Notes: generated by a model not told the origin, from the letters alone. Positions 48,973-60,263 are shown, numbered from the stretch's first letter. The stretch is 64,000 nt of DNA from Trichostrongylus colubriformis (GCA_963978905.1 OZ022257.1:49184873-49248872); one strand, 5' to 3'. Made by a program: numbers and translations.

Positions 48973-49202
48973 ACCCCAGACCGGGTTCAGCTTGATCCAA
49001 GGACGTGTGGACAGTCAACTGGGACGGGGTTAAAGTTTATGATCCTATGCAGCAGAATCAAGTTTCTGTGGATACACTGGAAATATTTATGGTATATGGA
49101 TTTTACGTCTGTAGTTAGACGACTAACGTTTTACCCGCGCTATATCTCAACCGATATAGTACTAGAATAGAGCTCTCAATTTGAATAACCGTAACCATAT
49201 AT

Positions 49203-49625
49203 TAGGTCGTGGCAAAAATAATGATCGTTTTCGCACCTGCTATGTTCCACTGATCATAATTCATTGAAATTTTAGTCCAATATAGTAATTTTATAAATCG
49301 TTCGGGAGCACATTTTTCAAGTCCTCGTACAAACTATTCCCGTTTCTCTGCCACCATTTCTTCTACTTTTTTCTTTACGATTCTGATTCTACGATCACCC
49401 CCGAATATGTCGTCAAGGCACGAAATCCGACTCATCATGCCTCGCTCGTACAAACTCGGCCGTAATGATGCGGACGCAGCTAGGAAAATCACCACAGCAT
49501 GGGGTGAAGGTCCTACAATTGAGTGTACCACGCGTACGTGGCTCGACAAATTCCGGAATGGCAACTTCAACCTGGAAGATCCTACTTCATTCACTGGAAT
49601 ATTGCTTACTTTGAAATTGGCATGA
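49203..49625 (+). pseudogene. 5' end of a mariner with transposase N-terminus
   Basis: The sequence starts with TTAGGTCGTGGCAAAAATAA, a mariner-type terminal repeat. From 49431 it reads MPRSYKLGRNDADAARKITT, then a helix-turn-helix and WLDKFRNGNFNLEDPTS, the DNA-binding half of a mariner transposase. It stops after about 70 residues. The catalytic part and right end are missing, and a palindromic element follows at 49651. Confidence 0.75.
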
Positions 49626-49650
49626 CATGGGTTCTGTGCCGCAATCGCAA

Positions 49651-49902
49651 GAATGGGTGCGGGTCGATTGGTCGAATTTTCGCCTCGCGGCGTCGTCAGC
49701 CCGACCTGCTGCAGTCGGTTGGAATTCCGCTCAGCATGCAGTGGGCTGGTATCCTGAGGGACCTTCAAAAATTGCAAGTTGGAAGCTTCGGAAGTCCTTA
49801 TATGTTGTGGCTGTTGCTGTTTCAACGGTTAAAACCACAAACAACTCCTACTCGCCGCGGGCGGCCGCGTGAAAATTCGATCAATCGACCCTCACCCCCC
49901 TA
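49651..49902. repeat. Palindromic element, GATTGGTCGAATTTTCGC family, copy 2
   Basis: GGGTCGATTGGTCGAATTTT at the left and GTGAAAATTCGATCAATCGA at the right are inverted. The interior (GGAATTCCGCTCAGCATGCA, GGGCTGGTATCCTGAGGGAC) matches 12400-12672. It lies at the break of the mariner remnant. Confidence 0.7.
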
Positions 49903-49924
49903 AGAAGAGCTCCCATAGGTCTTC

Positions 49925-51374
49925 ATACTATGCGCCGCTGACCTTACACTGGCGCAGACAGGGCGGGTTGGGCAGGGTGCGATTTGATAGACGCAGAATG
50001 CGACATGAAGCACAGAAATCGCTTTCTGCCTCTCTACCCATCACACCCGCCGGCGTCAGCACCGCCGACTATGAAGGCTACCATAAGTCAGGAATTTACA
50101 CCGCAGCGTGCAGCGTGCAGCGTGCAATGGCATGCGTAGGTGGGAGCGCCATACGTGGTCGGTCCGTTTTTCTCTACACGAATGATCAAGATCCGACCTG
50201 ATTTGTAATAATTGGAATGCGAGTGAACCAATTCCTTATGTTTCTATTGATGCTGCACTAGGAGCAAGAAAGCGTGTATAAAAGGATAAAAGGATAAATT
50301 TTTTGGCGTTAATCAATCCCTTTTGTGGGATGCGCCGCACATTCTAGTTCCATTCAGAATCGTGGTGGCTGGTGAATGTGATGTGGCCTACACAATGACT
50401 TGTGGTGGCCAGCCGATGTACGAGTCAGTGCTTTCATCCTCCCAGACGAGTCTGGTACCAATTCGCCGACCCCGGAGGGATGGAAGGCTTGGTTGGCCTG
50501 GGCGGGCGTTGATGCGGGATTTGATCCACGCACCATGAGAGTGGGGTGCGCGCCACCTGTCACTACACCACCTCCGCCCTAAGAAAGCGTGTATATCGCT
50601 ATAATATCTGAAATTTCAAACAGTGGTGCTTGTTCAGAAAAAATGAGAAGCATCGCGATAATTGGCAAGCGGATCAACTACCAATATGAATTTCAACTAC
50701 CAATAATGCTCATCGAGTGGATGAATTGCTGCCAATGGATGCAATAGAACCTTAAAATATCGATAGCTTAACTACTGACACTCCCAATAGCAACCACTAC
50801 AGCCCGTGCTAAAGGATTCGTCCATGGAAAAATTTCTTTTATTACGCATATATTTATGTTGTATTTGCCTAATGTGTACCGCACGCGAAGTTTAAAACGA
50901 AAAATGTGAATCCGGCTAGGATACAGCACCACAAAGTCTCGGCCGGGTGGGCGGGGCCTCCGAGTAAGTGTCCACCCCGTCGTCGCCGCGGTCGGAGACG
51001 CACTGTAGGAACAGAAAATTACGTAAACAGGCCCACTCTCCGTTTTCAATCGCGGCTTTGGCGGGCTGTATCTCAGCCCAATTCTCACTTTTTGGCGTGT
51101 AACTTCGCGTGCGGCCCTTATTAGGCAAATGCAACATAAATATAAGGGTCACAAAGAAACTCATTTTTCCGTGGCCGATTCTTTTAAGCCATCAAGGGTC
51201 AACAAATATCGTTCTTGATTCGATATCGATTGTGACAAGGGATATCGTCCGCTAAATCATCTGGACTTCGAATAGTGGTTTATGTGATTCGAAGCTGTAA
51301 ACGCCCAAAGTATCAACCCCAATAAGGGTTAAGCACTAAATGCTCAACAGAAGAAGGCATTTCGTGCGATTCGC
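49925..51374. repeat. Repeat-rich intergenic stretch
   Basis: It contains a diverged MITE (about 49925-50085: CATACTATGCGCCGCTGACC ... CGCCGACTATGAAG). A segment at 50655-50830 is shared with 63170-63330 (for example TGGATGAATTGCTGCCAATG). At about 50810-51180 lies a member of the GTGCTCAATAAGGGCCGC MITE family. No gene supported. Confidence 0.5.
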
Positions 51375-52279
51375 GCAGTGCAGTGCGATAGCTCAACTGG
51401 TCTTTTTATAGGCATGACAATATTAAACCATCACTTTGATTTATTACAAACTATCAGGGGAGTTACATCTGTTTCCAAGTGGAGCATTGCTTGAAGATCT
51501 CACTGTCATATCGATCGGGTGCTTTCTGATACCCTGACGATGACCATCGGTTTTCTTCGCTGCCAATCTGAAATCGCAGTATCATTTTTTGAAAAAAATC
51601 GCTTATACCAAAGCTCAGTGTGCATTTTGAAGATGTGCGACGACGGATTCAATGTGGCAGTGGATGCGCCAGATCACTCATGGGTGATTTAAATCGAGGG
51701 CTACGTAAGTAGAGCTGATTTGATGAGAAAACCACATGAAATAGTCAGACACGACCGAAATGGAGTTCTCGTTCCGTATGTTCATTTTGACGGAGCCCGT
51801 ACCTACAGATGTCTCGGCGGTATTGATCGGAGCCATGCAGATCCGTGATGTGTGGCACCACATAACGCGATTACGCGTCTGTTCAGGGACGAAAAACAGA
51901 GGCGGAGCAAGTAGCATAAATGGGGCCTCGCTGAACGCTTCGAGCGCAATATTACGTCAAACCGTGCACATGCCCTCCCCTTGGACCCACTCTTTACGAG
52001 CTAACCTGAGATAAAACTTAACTTTGGTCAGTGACGCTCAGTCATAAAAACCTAGGCTAACAAATGTAAGTTGCGCTGAAGGCTGTGACACTCAACAGTT
52101 CTGACATAAGCCTACAAACATCCATGTCTCGCCTGTGTTAGTGACTTACTAGTTTTGGTTACTGTTTTACCATGAAACATTCGAAATTGCTATTTTTGAT
52201 TTTTGATAACTGCTGTTTATCGCCGCAGCTCGCGATGCGAAAGTTACTACAAGGATGCTGAGTTATGGGCAAAAGCTTC

Positions 52280-52353
52280 GGTGTCGGACGGGACTCGAAC
52301 CCGCACTTCATCCTGTCCGGGGATATGTGCTAATCCATTACACTACCGACACC
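52280..52353 (-). tRNA. tRNA-like SINE head (not a normal tRNA), copy 1, inverted
   Basis: A 74-nt cloverleaf-capable sequence, identical in plan to the four plus copies downstream. It faces copy 2 across a spacer of about 50 bp, forming an inverted pair. B box GGTTCGAGTCC is intact. Confidence 0.55.
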
Positions 52354-52404
52354 ACCTTCACCTTAACTCAGCTTTTGAATGGTATAAGGTGTTAAGGTGA
52401 AGGT

Positions 52405-52478
52405 GGTGTCGGTAGTGTAATGGATTAGCACATATCCCCGGACAGGATGAAGTGCGGGTACGAGTCCCGTCCGACACC
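52405..52478 (+). tRNA. tRNA-like SINE head, copy 2
   Basis: An acceptor stem, a D-arm (GTGT/GCAC) around AATGGATTA, an anticodon stem TATCC/GGATG and a T-arm all fold. The anticodon loop CCGGACA would give GGA (Ser), but U33 is replaced by C and the long variable arm of tRNA-Ser is absent. This copy has GGGTACGAGTCC, a mutated B box. Confidence 0.55.
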
Positions 52479-52699
52479 GAAGCTTTTGCCCATAACTCAG
52501 CATCCTTGTAGTAACTTTCGCATCGCGAGCTGCGGCGATAAACAGCAATTATCAAAAATCAAAAATATCAAAAACATCACTAATGCTTTCAGCTTCACGG
52601 TTCGATGCCGACATTGGCCAACCGGCTCAACACGTTATACGTGTGAGTGCTGATAAGCTATGGTAAATATACCATTAAAAGCTGAGTTAAGGTGAAGGT

Positions 52700-52773
52700 G
52701 GTGTCGGTAGTGTAATGGATTAGCACATATCCCCGGACAGGATGAAGTGCGGGTTCGAGTCCCGTCCGACACC
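52700..52773 (+). tRNA. tRNA-like SINE head, copy 3
   Basis: Same as copy 2 but with an intact B box (GGTTCGAGTCC) and A box (TAGTGTAATGG), so a type 2 RNA polymerase III promoter is complete. Confidence 0.55.
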
Positions 52774-52995
52774 GAAGCTTTTGCCCATAACTCAGCATCC
52801 TCGTAGTAACTTTCGCATCGCGAGCTGCGGCGATAAACAGCAATTATCAAAAATCAAAAATATCAAAAACATCACTAATGCTTTCAGCTTCACGGTTCGA
52901 TGCCGACATTGGCCAACCGGCTCAACACGTTATACGTGTGAGTGCTGATAAGCTATGGTAAATATACCATTCAAAAGCTGAGTTAAGGTGAAGGT

Positions 52996-53069
52996 GGTGT
53001 CGGTAGTGTAATGGATTAGCACATATCCCCGGACAGGATGAAGTGCGGGTACGAGTCCCGTCCGACACC
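52996..53069 (+). tRNA. tRNA-like SINE head, copy 4
   Basis: Has the mutated B box GGGTACGAGTCC, like copy 2. Copies alternate between the two B-box forms along the array. Confidence 0.55.
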
Positions 53070-53291
53070 GAAGCTTTTGCCCATAACTCAGCATCCTTGT
53101 AGTAACTTTCGCATCGCGAGCTGCGGCGATAAACAGCAATTATCAAAAATCAAAAATATCAAAAACATCACTAATGCTTTCAGCTTCACGGTTCGATGCC
53201 GACATTGGCCAACCGGCTCAACACGTTATACGTGTGAGTGCTGATAAGCTATGGTAAATATACCATTCAAAAGCTGAGTTAAGGTGAAGGT

Positions 53292-53365
53292 GGTGTCGGT
53301 AGTGTAATGGATTAGCACATATCCCCGGACAGGATGAAGTGCGGGTTCGAGTCCCGTCCGACACC
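53292..53365 (+). tRNA. tRNA-like SINE head, copy 5
   Basis: Intact A and B boxes. The body after it is cut short and runs into the right target duplication (ACATTCGAAATTGC). Confidence 0.55.
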
Positions 53366-54689
53366 GAAGCTTTTGCCCATAACGCAGCATCCTTGTAGTA
53401 ACATTCGAAATTGCATTTTCGACATCTAATTCTTCTGCTGTTTGACATGAACTAAAGTCTTTTGGAGCTTATCAAAATACAGTGGGAACTTACGGAGATC
53501 AGACGCTGTCGTATTTCAACTATCATTACTGATTTGAAGGAATTAAAAGTGGTAGTTTTCATGTAAATGATAAATAATGCCATGGCCCACTAAAAAAACC
53601 AGGCCAGTGAACTGCAAGCATTGGTCGATGTAAGCTTGAGGACTAGTTGGAGGTTACTTAACTGATCATACGAAGTGTTTGCTGCACTTGAAAAGATCCA
53701 GTTGTCCTCATTCTCAGTCACAGTTCATTTACTCGCAAGACGTAGTAATGAACCTCCTGCGGTGTATTGTGAATGTCGGCTCGTAGGAATCATCGCAACA
53801 ATTCCACGCGTAAGAATTCGTGAATAATTCTAGGGCATGCAACCACAGTCAAAATGGAATAATCGTGGCCTCAAACTGCTGCTCTTCATTTGGGGGATTG
53901 AGAAGGAGAGGATAGTTACTATGTTTACAATTACAAGTTGATAAATTAAGAGAGGAATCAGACAAAAAGGCCAACAGCAATGAGGTAAGGCGCAAGTCCA
54001 TTCGTTCGCATTGAAGCGATCAGCATAATGGTGTAAAAACTGTCAAGAAAACACTCTTGCAGGTCGGATGAAATTCGTCCTCTTACCAGCGTTATCAACA
54101 GACATAGTGCTTGTGGGAAACCACCTTCCGGACGGAGAACAGGTTAGGTGAGAAACGATTTTGAAAAGTAGAAGGAGCGCGAGAGTAGGCTGTGATTTTA
54201 ACGCTTCCTCAGGGACGCGGTTTTATCACTGCGCTATTATCAAAATTGTCGGAAAGATGGGGAAAGGCTGCAGAAGATTATAGATAATGAGTTGTTCAGA
54301 ATAGCTCGTACTAGGCTCTCTGTACGAAGGTTTCTCTTGGCAGAAAAAAAAATTGACCGAAATCTAGTTCAGCACTCAATATATTTCTTTATTCGCAATT
54401 TGTACTGTGTTCAACATCGAAAAGCAAGTAGACTATGGCACGAATACTAAAATGAGAAGTGGGTGTGACTTTGACTTGGACCTTCTCTCAAGTATGGAAG
54501 GCTTTATTTTGTTTCTCTCCCAGTTTAAGGATTCCTCTTTTTCATATGTCACGGTAACCTCACCTAGTCATGAATACAGCAGAGCAGACTTGTGCGAGGA
54601 ACATGTTTTACATGAACAAGTTGTGTAAATAGCCTATGTCACAGGGCTAAAGCCACAAGCTGTCACGGGGTAGCAGGCTTACTGGGGGA

Positions 54690-55838
54690 GGATGGTAAGT
54701 CGAAGTGGACGTTTGAAATGAGGTTTATAACAATGATAGGGCTCGGGATGCCATTCACCAATCTGCATTCCATATCTGCTGTGGAATGCTCTTTCAGCGC
54801 TTGTAACTCTGGGAGCAGAAGCAACTCAGCACGTATGCGATAGGCAAGTGCACCAGATGTGTGCTTCGATAGCCAAGTAGTTATGTGCTAAGACTCAAGT
54901 TCGAGTGGTCACGAGTCCGCATCCTTGCTGAACGTGCCTTTTTGCATTTTTCCCAAATTACTTCCCGAACGTTACAAAGAAGGAATTACATGCTTCGAAA
55001 GCTTGATCTCACTACGAAAGAGCATTTCTGAGGGAATGAATTCATTTTCGCTGTTTTATCATATATATTTCCACTTCCTCGTTTATTGCCTTCACAAACA
55101 TGTTTTTCACAGTCAGTGTGAATTAATCTAGAAGTGGACATGGTTTACACGGACAATAATCAAATTTGTGTCGCTCCCGAATAATTACAAGGTTTAATGA
55201 AAACCCAGACGAACGTTTGTACAAGTGCCGAGTATTCTTCAACGCAGCCTGCCTTACATTCAAGTGGCAATCTTGGCAGAACTCACATTAGGTCAAAGGG
55301 TCATTGTCATCTATGAAGTGCTGGTTGTGAGAAATGTTCTGCCCCGAGGTTGTGCTAGCGCACCTGTTGAAGGTCTTCGGTCCTTGTGATACAACGCTAG
55401 CACCAACTAGGAAAGAACAGAAGCGTATGTTTGTGAAAACAATAAACGAAAAAGTGGAAAGGTATATGATATAACTGCGAAAATGGATTCATTTCATTAG
55501 AAATGCTCTTTCGTAGTGAGATCAGGCCCTCGGAGCATGTAATTCCGTGTTTGTAATGTTCGGGAAGTAATTTGGGAAAAATGCAAAAGGGCACGTTCAG
55601 CAAGGATCCGAACTCGTGACCCCTCAAACTTGAGCCCTAGCACATAGACACTTGGCTATCGAAGCGCACATTTGTTGCACTTGCCTATTGCACATGTGCT
55701 GAGTTGCTTCTCTTCCAACGCTTGTAACTCTGCTCCCAGAGAAGCACAGCAGATATGGAATGCAGATTGATGAATGGCATCCCAAGGCCTATCATAGGTA
55801 TAAACCTCATTTCAAACGGCCACTTCGACTTACCATCC
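54690..55838. repeat. Foldback element in copy B
   Basis: GGATGGTAAGTCGAAGTGGA at the left pairs with CCACTTCGACTTACCATCC at the right. The inner arms also match over about 400 bp, for example ATTTTTCCCAAATTACTTCC near 54950 and its complement near 55565. The matching position in copy A is empty. Confidence 0.8.
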
Positions 55839-56770
55839 TTCCCTTGTTAGGTCATGATGCGTGTGTCCCAATCTGCACTCGTCGGTGGTGAATCCACTTC
55901 TCCCAAGTATCGGTAGGATGTAAATTACATGTCGCTGCGTAAGACGGCTTATTTGTACTGATGAAAACAAAACTGATGCGATTTTGACAGTTTGCAATGA
56001 ACTTAGAGTTCTTTAACAATTTCAAATGTTGTAGTGGGAAACACACATTTCAAAGGGGTACGCTGCTGAATTCAATCGAACATATAAAAGCAACAATATC
56101 AATTATTTCAACTTCTAAATACTATTATGGAGGGTGTTTTTGGCGTAAAGTGAGTAAAGTTGGGGTGGAATTTTTTCATGGAAACCATGGAAACTCACAT
56201 TCTCTTATAGGTCCGAGCATAAAATTTCTATATGGTTCATTGCACATAATCAACGTCAATGCTGCTACACAACCGTGCGCTCCGAGCGTAGCCAAGGCAA
56301 GATTTCCAAGACCTGAGAAAATTGAAACAGAGTTTTTGGTGAGATGATAGGTTCCGATTTCCTTGTGACTTTAACAATGTGGTGTTCTGGTATCTCACCA
56401 GAACCCGGCACTGATTGTTTCATCTAGCGTTCCCCATTTTCCCCCAAGCACTTTACGAGCAGATTGCCTATACTTATCACCTGAGAGAATAGCTAGGCTT
56501 TGACATCGTTCGATACTGGACAGATCCGATTATCAACACAATCTCCTATAATGCACTACCTATGTGCGCACGCTATTAATCTATAGAGCTTTCTACCACG
56601 ACACCAAGTGTCTTACCCATCAATAATCCTCCAGCAAACAAGATCTACACAGGTGGAAAGTGCACTATGTTTCACTATTCACTAAAGAAATCGTCAAAAC
56701 GCTCTACGTTGAATAGCGAATGAAAGAGATTGTTAGGTCCTCGTTGTACTTCCAGGTGCCTTACTTTTCA

Positions 56771-57280
56771 TACAGTAGCGCTCAAAAGTACTCGGCCGAA
56801 TACTTTTTTGTCATAACTTTTTTTCTACCTGACCCAATTTGACAAAAATTTTAATATGTGGTGCCTGAACCTACTGTCAACATTTCCTTCTACTTGAGTG
56901 CCGCTTGACTCTTTTCATAGTTTTTCACAAGTATATAATACAAAGCCACCGAAGAAAGAAAAAGGCTTGGTCAAGAAAAGCGGCTTTCTTTACAAAAACA
57001 AAACGAGCAATCCTCAGTGAACATCAATATTTTGTAGAAGACCACGACTTTTGATGACAGCGGCACAGCGGGACGGCATAGGGATGGCACTCCAAAAACA
57101 AAAAATTGCATTTAACCACGTAACTTACACCGTTGAGCGCCAAAATAGTATATTTGGTATGCAGTGTCTCCAAGTACAACATACTAGAATTTCTCTTAGA
57201 TTGGTCCAGTCGCAAAAAAGTTACAAGTGAAAAACCCAAGTGAAAAACCATTTGGCTGAATACTTTTGAGCGCTACTGTA
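56771..57280. mobile_element. TA-flanked MITE (Tc1/mariner type) in copy B
   Basis: Ends TACAGTAGCGCTCAAAAGTA and TACTTTTGAGCGCTACTGTA are inverted and flanked by TA. CAGT..-type ends and a TA target fit Tc1-like elements. Absent at the matching place in copy A. It sits in the intron between the two remaining SRH exons. Confidence 0.85.
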
Positions 57281-57430
57281 TATTCTCACTCAATCACCAC
57301 GCTGATTTCTACTCATGCTCAAAAAGCGGGATCACTAAAATGTGAGGGTCCAAAAAGGTCATTGTGGTGTTTCTCCGGAATACACTTTTGTTTCCAAAAT
57401 GACTATGTTAACTCATATTCACTGAAGGAA

Positions 57431-57838
57431 TCGTGCACGAAAAAAAGGGTTTCTGTGTTACCCATATAATTATGTTGTATCTGTCAGTGAGGGCCGCATG
57501 CAAAGCTCCCCACGAAAAAGTGAGAATTTGGTTATGATGCAGCTCCTCAAAATGGAGTGGTGACCGACGGAACAGGGCCTCAGAGTAAATCCCGCACCGT
57601 CGTCCGCTGGTTTGAAACGGACAGTAGAACTGTTCACGCAACTCCTGTTCCCACTGTGCGTCTCGGACACGAGTGGACGGGCACTCACTCCCAAGCTCCG
57701 CCCCCTCAGCCACCACATTGAGGAGCTATATCTCAGCTGGACTCTCAGTTTTTCTGCGGGAAACGTTGCATGCAACCTTTATTGAGCAAACAAGAAAAAT
57801 TTATGGGTAACAGAGAAATTCGTTTTTGCGTACATGAT
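57431..57838. repeat. TIR MITE shared by both duplication copies (copy B)
   Basis: TCGTGCACGAAAAAAAGGGT ... CAGTGAGGGCCGCATGCAAA at the left and TTGCATGCAACCTTTATTGA ... TTTTTGCGTACATGATT at the right. It has the same position relative to the SRH exons as 38455-39224, so it was inserted before the duplication. Confidence 0.7.
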
Positions 57839-58125
57839 TCCTTTAGGCTTTTGAAAGCTAGATCGTCTTTCCCGTTACGCTTCATAGACGCTATACCTCG
57901 ATTGACGCGATTTGTTGTTCCAAGAATGTACATCAAAGCGACAATTGGTACAAACATTGTCGCGGCTGGTATCGAAACCTAAAACACATCACCTAACACA
58001 TACAGATATATAATGCGTTATTAACTAATGTCTTTAAGACAATCTATTTAAATTTTTAATTCATTAAAAACTTGAAAAAATAAATAATAGCGGGAACTTT
58101 CTTAGATAAAATCTTCATACGATCA

Positions 58126-58530
<405 letters not shown>

Positions 58531-59260
58531 CATATCTCGCGTCGCAGCAAAGCTGGGACACTGAATTTATAAAGTGATATAGGGGGTAGTAAGGGGACAT
58601 CAACGGTGAGGAATCGGAAGTGATAGCAACTGATAAGGGGCTGATAAGGAGCTTCGGAAGGCGAATGGGGGGAAAATCATATCTCGCGTCGCAGCAAAGC
58701 TGGGACACTGAATTTTTAAAGTGATATGGGGGTAGTAAGGGGACATTAACGGTGAGGGAACGGAAGTGATAGCAACTGATAAGGGGCTGATAAGGAGCTT
58801 CGGAAGGCGAATGGGGGAAAATCATATCTCGCGTCGCAGCAAAGCTGGGACACTGAATTTTTAAAGTGATATAGGGGGTAGTAAGGGGACATCAACGGTG
58901 AGGAATCGGAAGTGATAGCAACTGATAAGGGCTGATAAGGAGCCTCGGAAGGCGAATGGGGGGAAAATCATATCTCGCGTCGCAGCAAAGCTGGGACACT
59001 GAATTTTTAAAGTGATATAGGGGGTTGTAAGGGGACATCAACGGTGAGGGAACGGAAGTGATAGCAACTGATAAGGGCTGATAAGGAGCCTCGGAAGGCG
59101 AATGGGGGGAAAATCATATCTCGCGTCGCAGCGAAGTTGGGACCCTGGATTTTTAAAGTGATATAGGGGGTAGTAAGGGGACATCAACGGTGAGGGAACG
59201 GAAGTGATAGCAACTGATAAGGGGCTGATAAGGAGCTTCGGAAGGCGAATGGGGGAAAAT
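58531..59260. repeat. Five tandem copies of a 146-bp satellite
   Basis: Units begin CATATCTCGCGTCGCAGC at 58531, 58678, 58823, 58969 and 59115, with a broken sixth start at 59261. They differ by a few bases each. Diverged single copies occur at about 60370-60640 and, more weakly, around 63340-63540. Confidence 0.9.
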
Positions 59261-59499
59261 CAAATCTCGTAATAATCTCGTATAATATAAGCGAAGAGAT
59301 GAGGGGCGCACATATACAATGTTACGCCCTGCCCACAGTGGGCAGGGCGCGTGCTGAAAATCAGAAAATCTAAGGGGTAGATATGCTATGGTAAGCAGGT
59401 AGTTACAGGAGCAGCTAAGAAGCCCCGTCGTCAGTGGGTCAAAATATAAAGCGAATTATGCCGGCCTGAGGGGGAGATATGCGCCAACACCCGCGAAAA

Positions 59500-59702
59500 T
59501 CGGCTCGCCGCGTTAGCGGCGAGCCGAGAGTCGCCCCCTATAAGGCCGGCGTAGCCGGCTCCCGGGCCGGCGCAGCCGGCCCCCAGGCCGCCGAAGGCGG
59601 CCTTCAGGCCGGCGAAGCTGGCCTCCGGGCCGCCGGAGGCGGGGCGCAGCCGGCCCGGACCAGTCGGATTGGCCGGCGTCAGCCGGCCAATCCGACTGGT
59701 AC
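59500..59702. repeat. Array of GC-rich mini-hairpins
   Basis: At least six consecutive short inverted repeats: GGCTCGCCGC/GCGGCGAGCC, GGCCGGCGTAGCCGGC, GGGCCGGCGCAGCCGGCCC, AGGCCGCCGAAGGCGGCCT, AGGCCGGCGAAGCTGGCCT and CCGCCGGAGGCGG. It ends in a 40-bp hairpin with arms CCAGTCGGATTGGCCGGC and GCCGGCCAATCCGACTGG. Spacing is about 25-30 bp. It lies between the 146-bp satellite region and a mariner. Confidence 0.85.
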
Positions 59703-59715
59703 ATATATATAATCC

Positions 59716-60263
59716 TAGGTTGTCCGGAAAGTAATGAGACAAATGCAGTGGTGAAATTCAACAGCACATATTTCTGGACGTTGAAGTCGTGAGAGGACAA
59801 AACACTGGAATTTAGTGTTTGAAGACTCGCACATATACTCCACCAAAGGAATATGGTCCACATTGTCTTCATCTTTCACTAACGTGCCCGATATGGACGA
59901 GAAGAAAAGGCCGTATCGGGCAGCTCTCCTTCTACATTACCGTTCCGGCAAATCCGTGGATAAGGCTCATCGGCTCTTGCTGGAGGAGATGAAGGACCAA
60001 GCACCTCCTCGAGCGACGTGCTTCAGATGGTACGGCAAATTCGAAACATGTCTCGAAACCGTAGTCAATCGGGACGTCCACCTACGCAAAAGAAGCAGCT
60101 TATACTTGCGATTCGTGAAGAACGATCTGACGTAACAGTGCGCAACTTGCAGTCTCCTCGGGTGCTCCGAAATCCACGGTACACGATGTTCTTCTCGCGT
60201 CAGGTAAAGTGGTAGTACTACGTAGTACTACGAAATCTGTCTCATTACCTTCCAGACAACCTA
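59716..60263 (+). mobile_element. Internally deleted mariner with transposase N-terminus
   Basis: Ends TAGGTTGTCCGGAAAGTAAT and ATTACCTTCCAGACAACCTA are inverted with TA at both edges. Inside, from about 59896, a plus frame carries a mariner-like helix-turn-helix (LLLHYRSGKSVDKAHRLLLE, then CFRWYGKFET). After a frame change it continues with SQSGRPPTQKKQ. The catalytic domain is absent; at 548 bp it is a deletion derivative. Confidence 0.85.

Larger units (their letters stand above)
52191..53400 (+). repeat. Tandem array of tRNA-derived SINE units
   Basis: Four direct units start at 52405, 52700, 52996 and 53292 (period 295-296 bp), with a fifth, inverted unit at the left. Each unit is a 74-nt tRNA-like head followed by a body beginning GAAGCTTTTGCCCATAACTC and containing TATCAAAAATCAAAAATATC. 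The units are nearly identical. The array is flanked by ACATTCGAAATTGC on both sides (about 52177-52190 and 53401-53414), while copy A of the segmental duplication has no array here. The flanking repeat is as expected for target-primed reverse transcription. Confidence 0.85.
56176..57978 (-). pseudogene. Partial SRH chemoreceptor copy: last two exons only
   Basis: Exon 57978-57897 (VSIPAATMFVPIVALMYILG) and exon 56312-56176 (LGNLALATLGAHGCVAALTL then NEPYRNF) correspond to the helix 6 and helix 7 exons of the SRH gene at 37711-46095. Both keep open frames and matching splice sites, and the stop codon has shifted to give a slightly longer tail. No helix 1-5 exons follow before the end of the duplicated segment at 58118, nor did I see any up to 64 kb. 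It is therefore a truncated duplicate unless it uses distant exons outside the window. Confidence 0.75.
51375..58118. repeat. Segmental duplication, copy B
   Basis: Direct, diverged copy of 33645-39488. It carries three insertions absent from copy A: the SINE array (52191-53400), a foldback (54690-55838) and a TA-flanked MITE (56771-57280). It lacks the solo LTR of copy A. It ends at about 58118, where the Helitron-like terminus and microsatellite begin. Confidence 0.85.

Noticed and set aside
58531..59260. CRISPR-like regular repeats
   Set aside because: Units are 146 bp, contiguous, without unique spacers, in a nematode genome.
59479..59712. Ala/Gly-rich frames on both strands
   Set aside because: Produced by the GC-rich hairpin array; composition and symmetry explain them.
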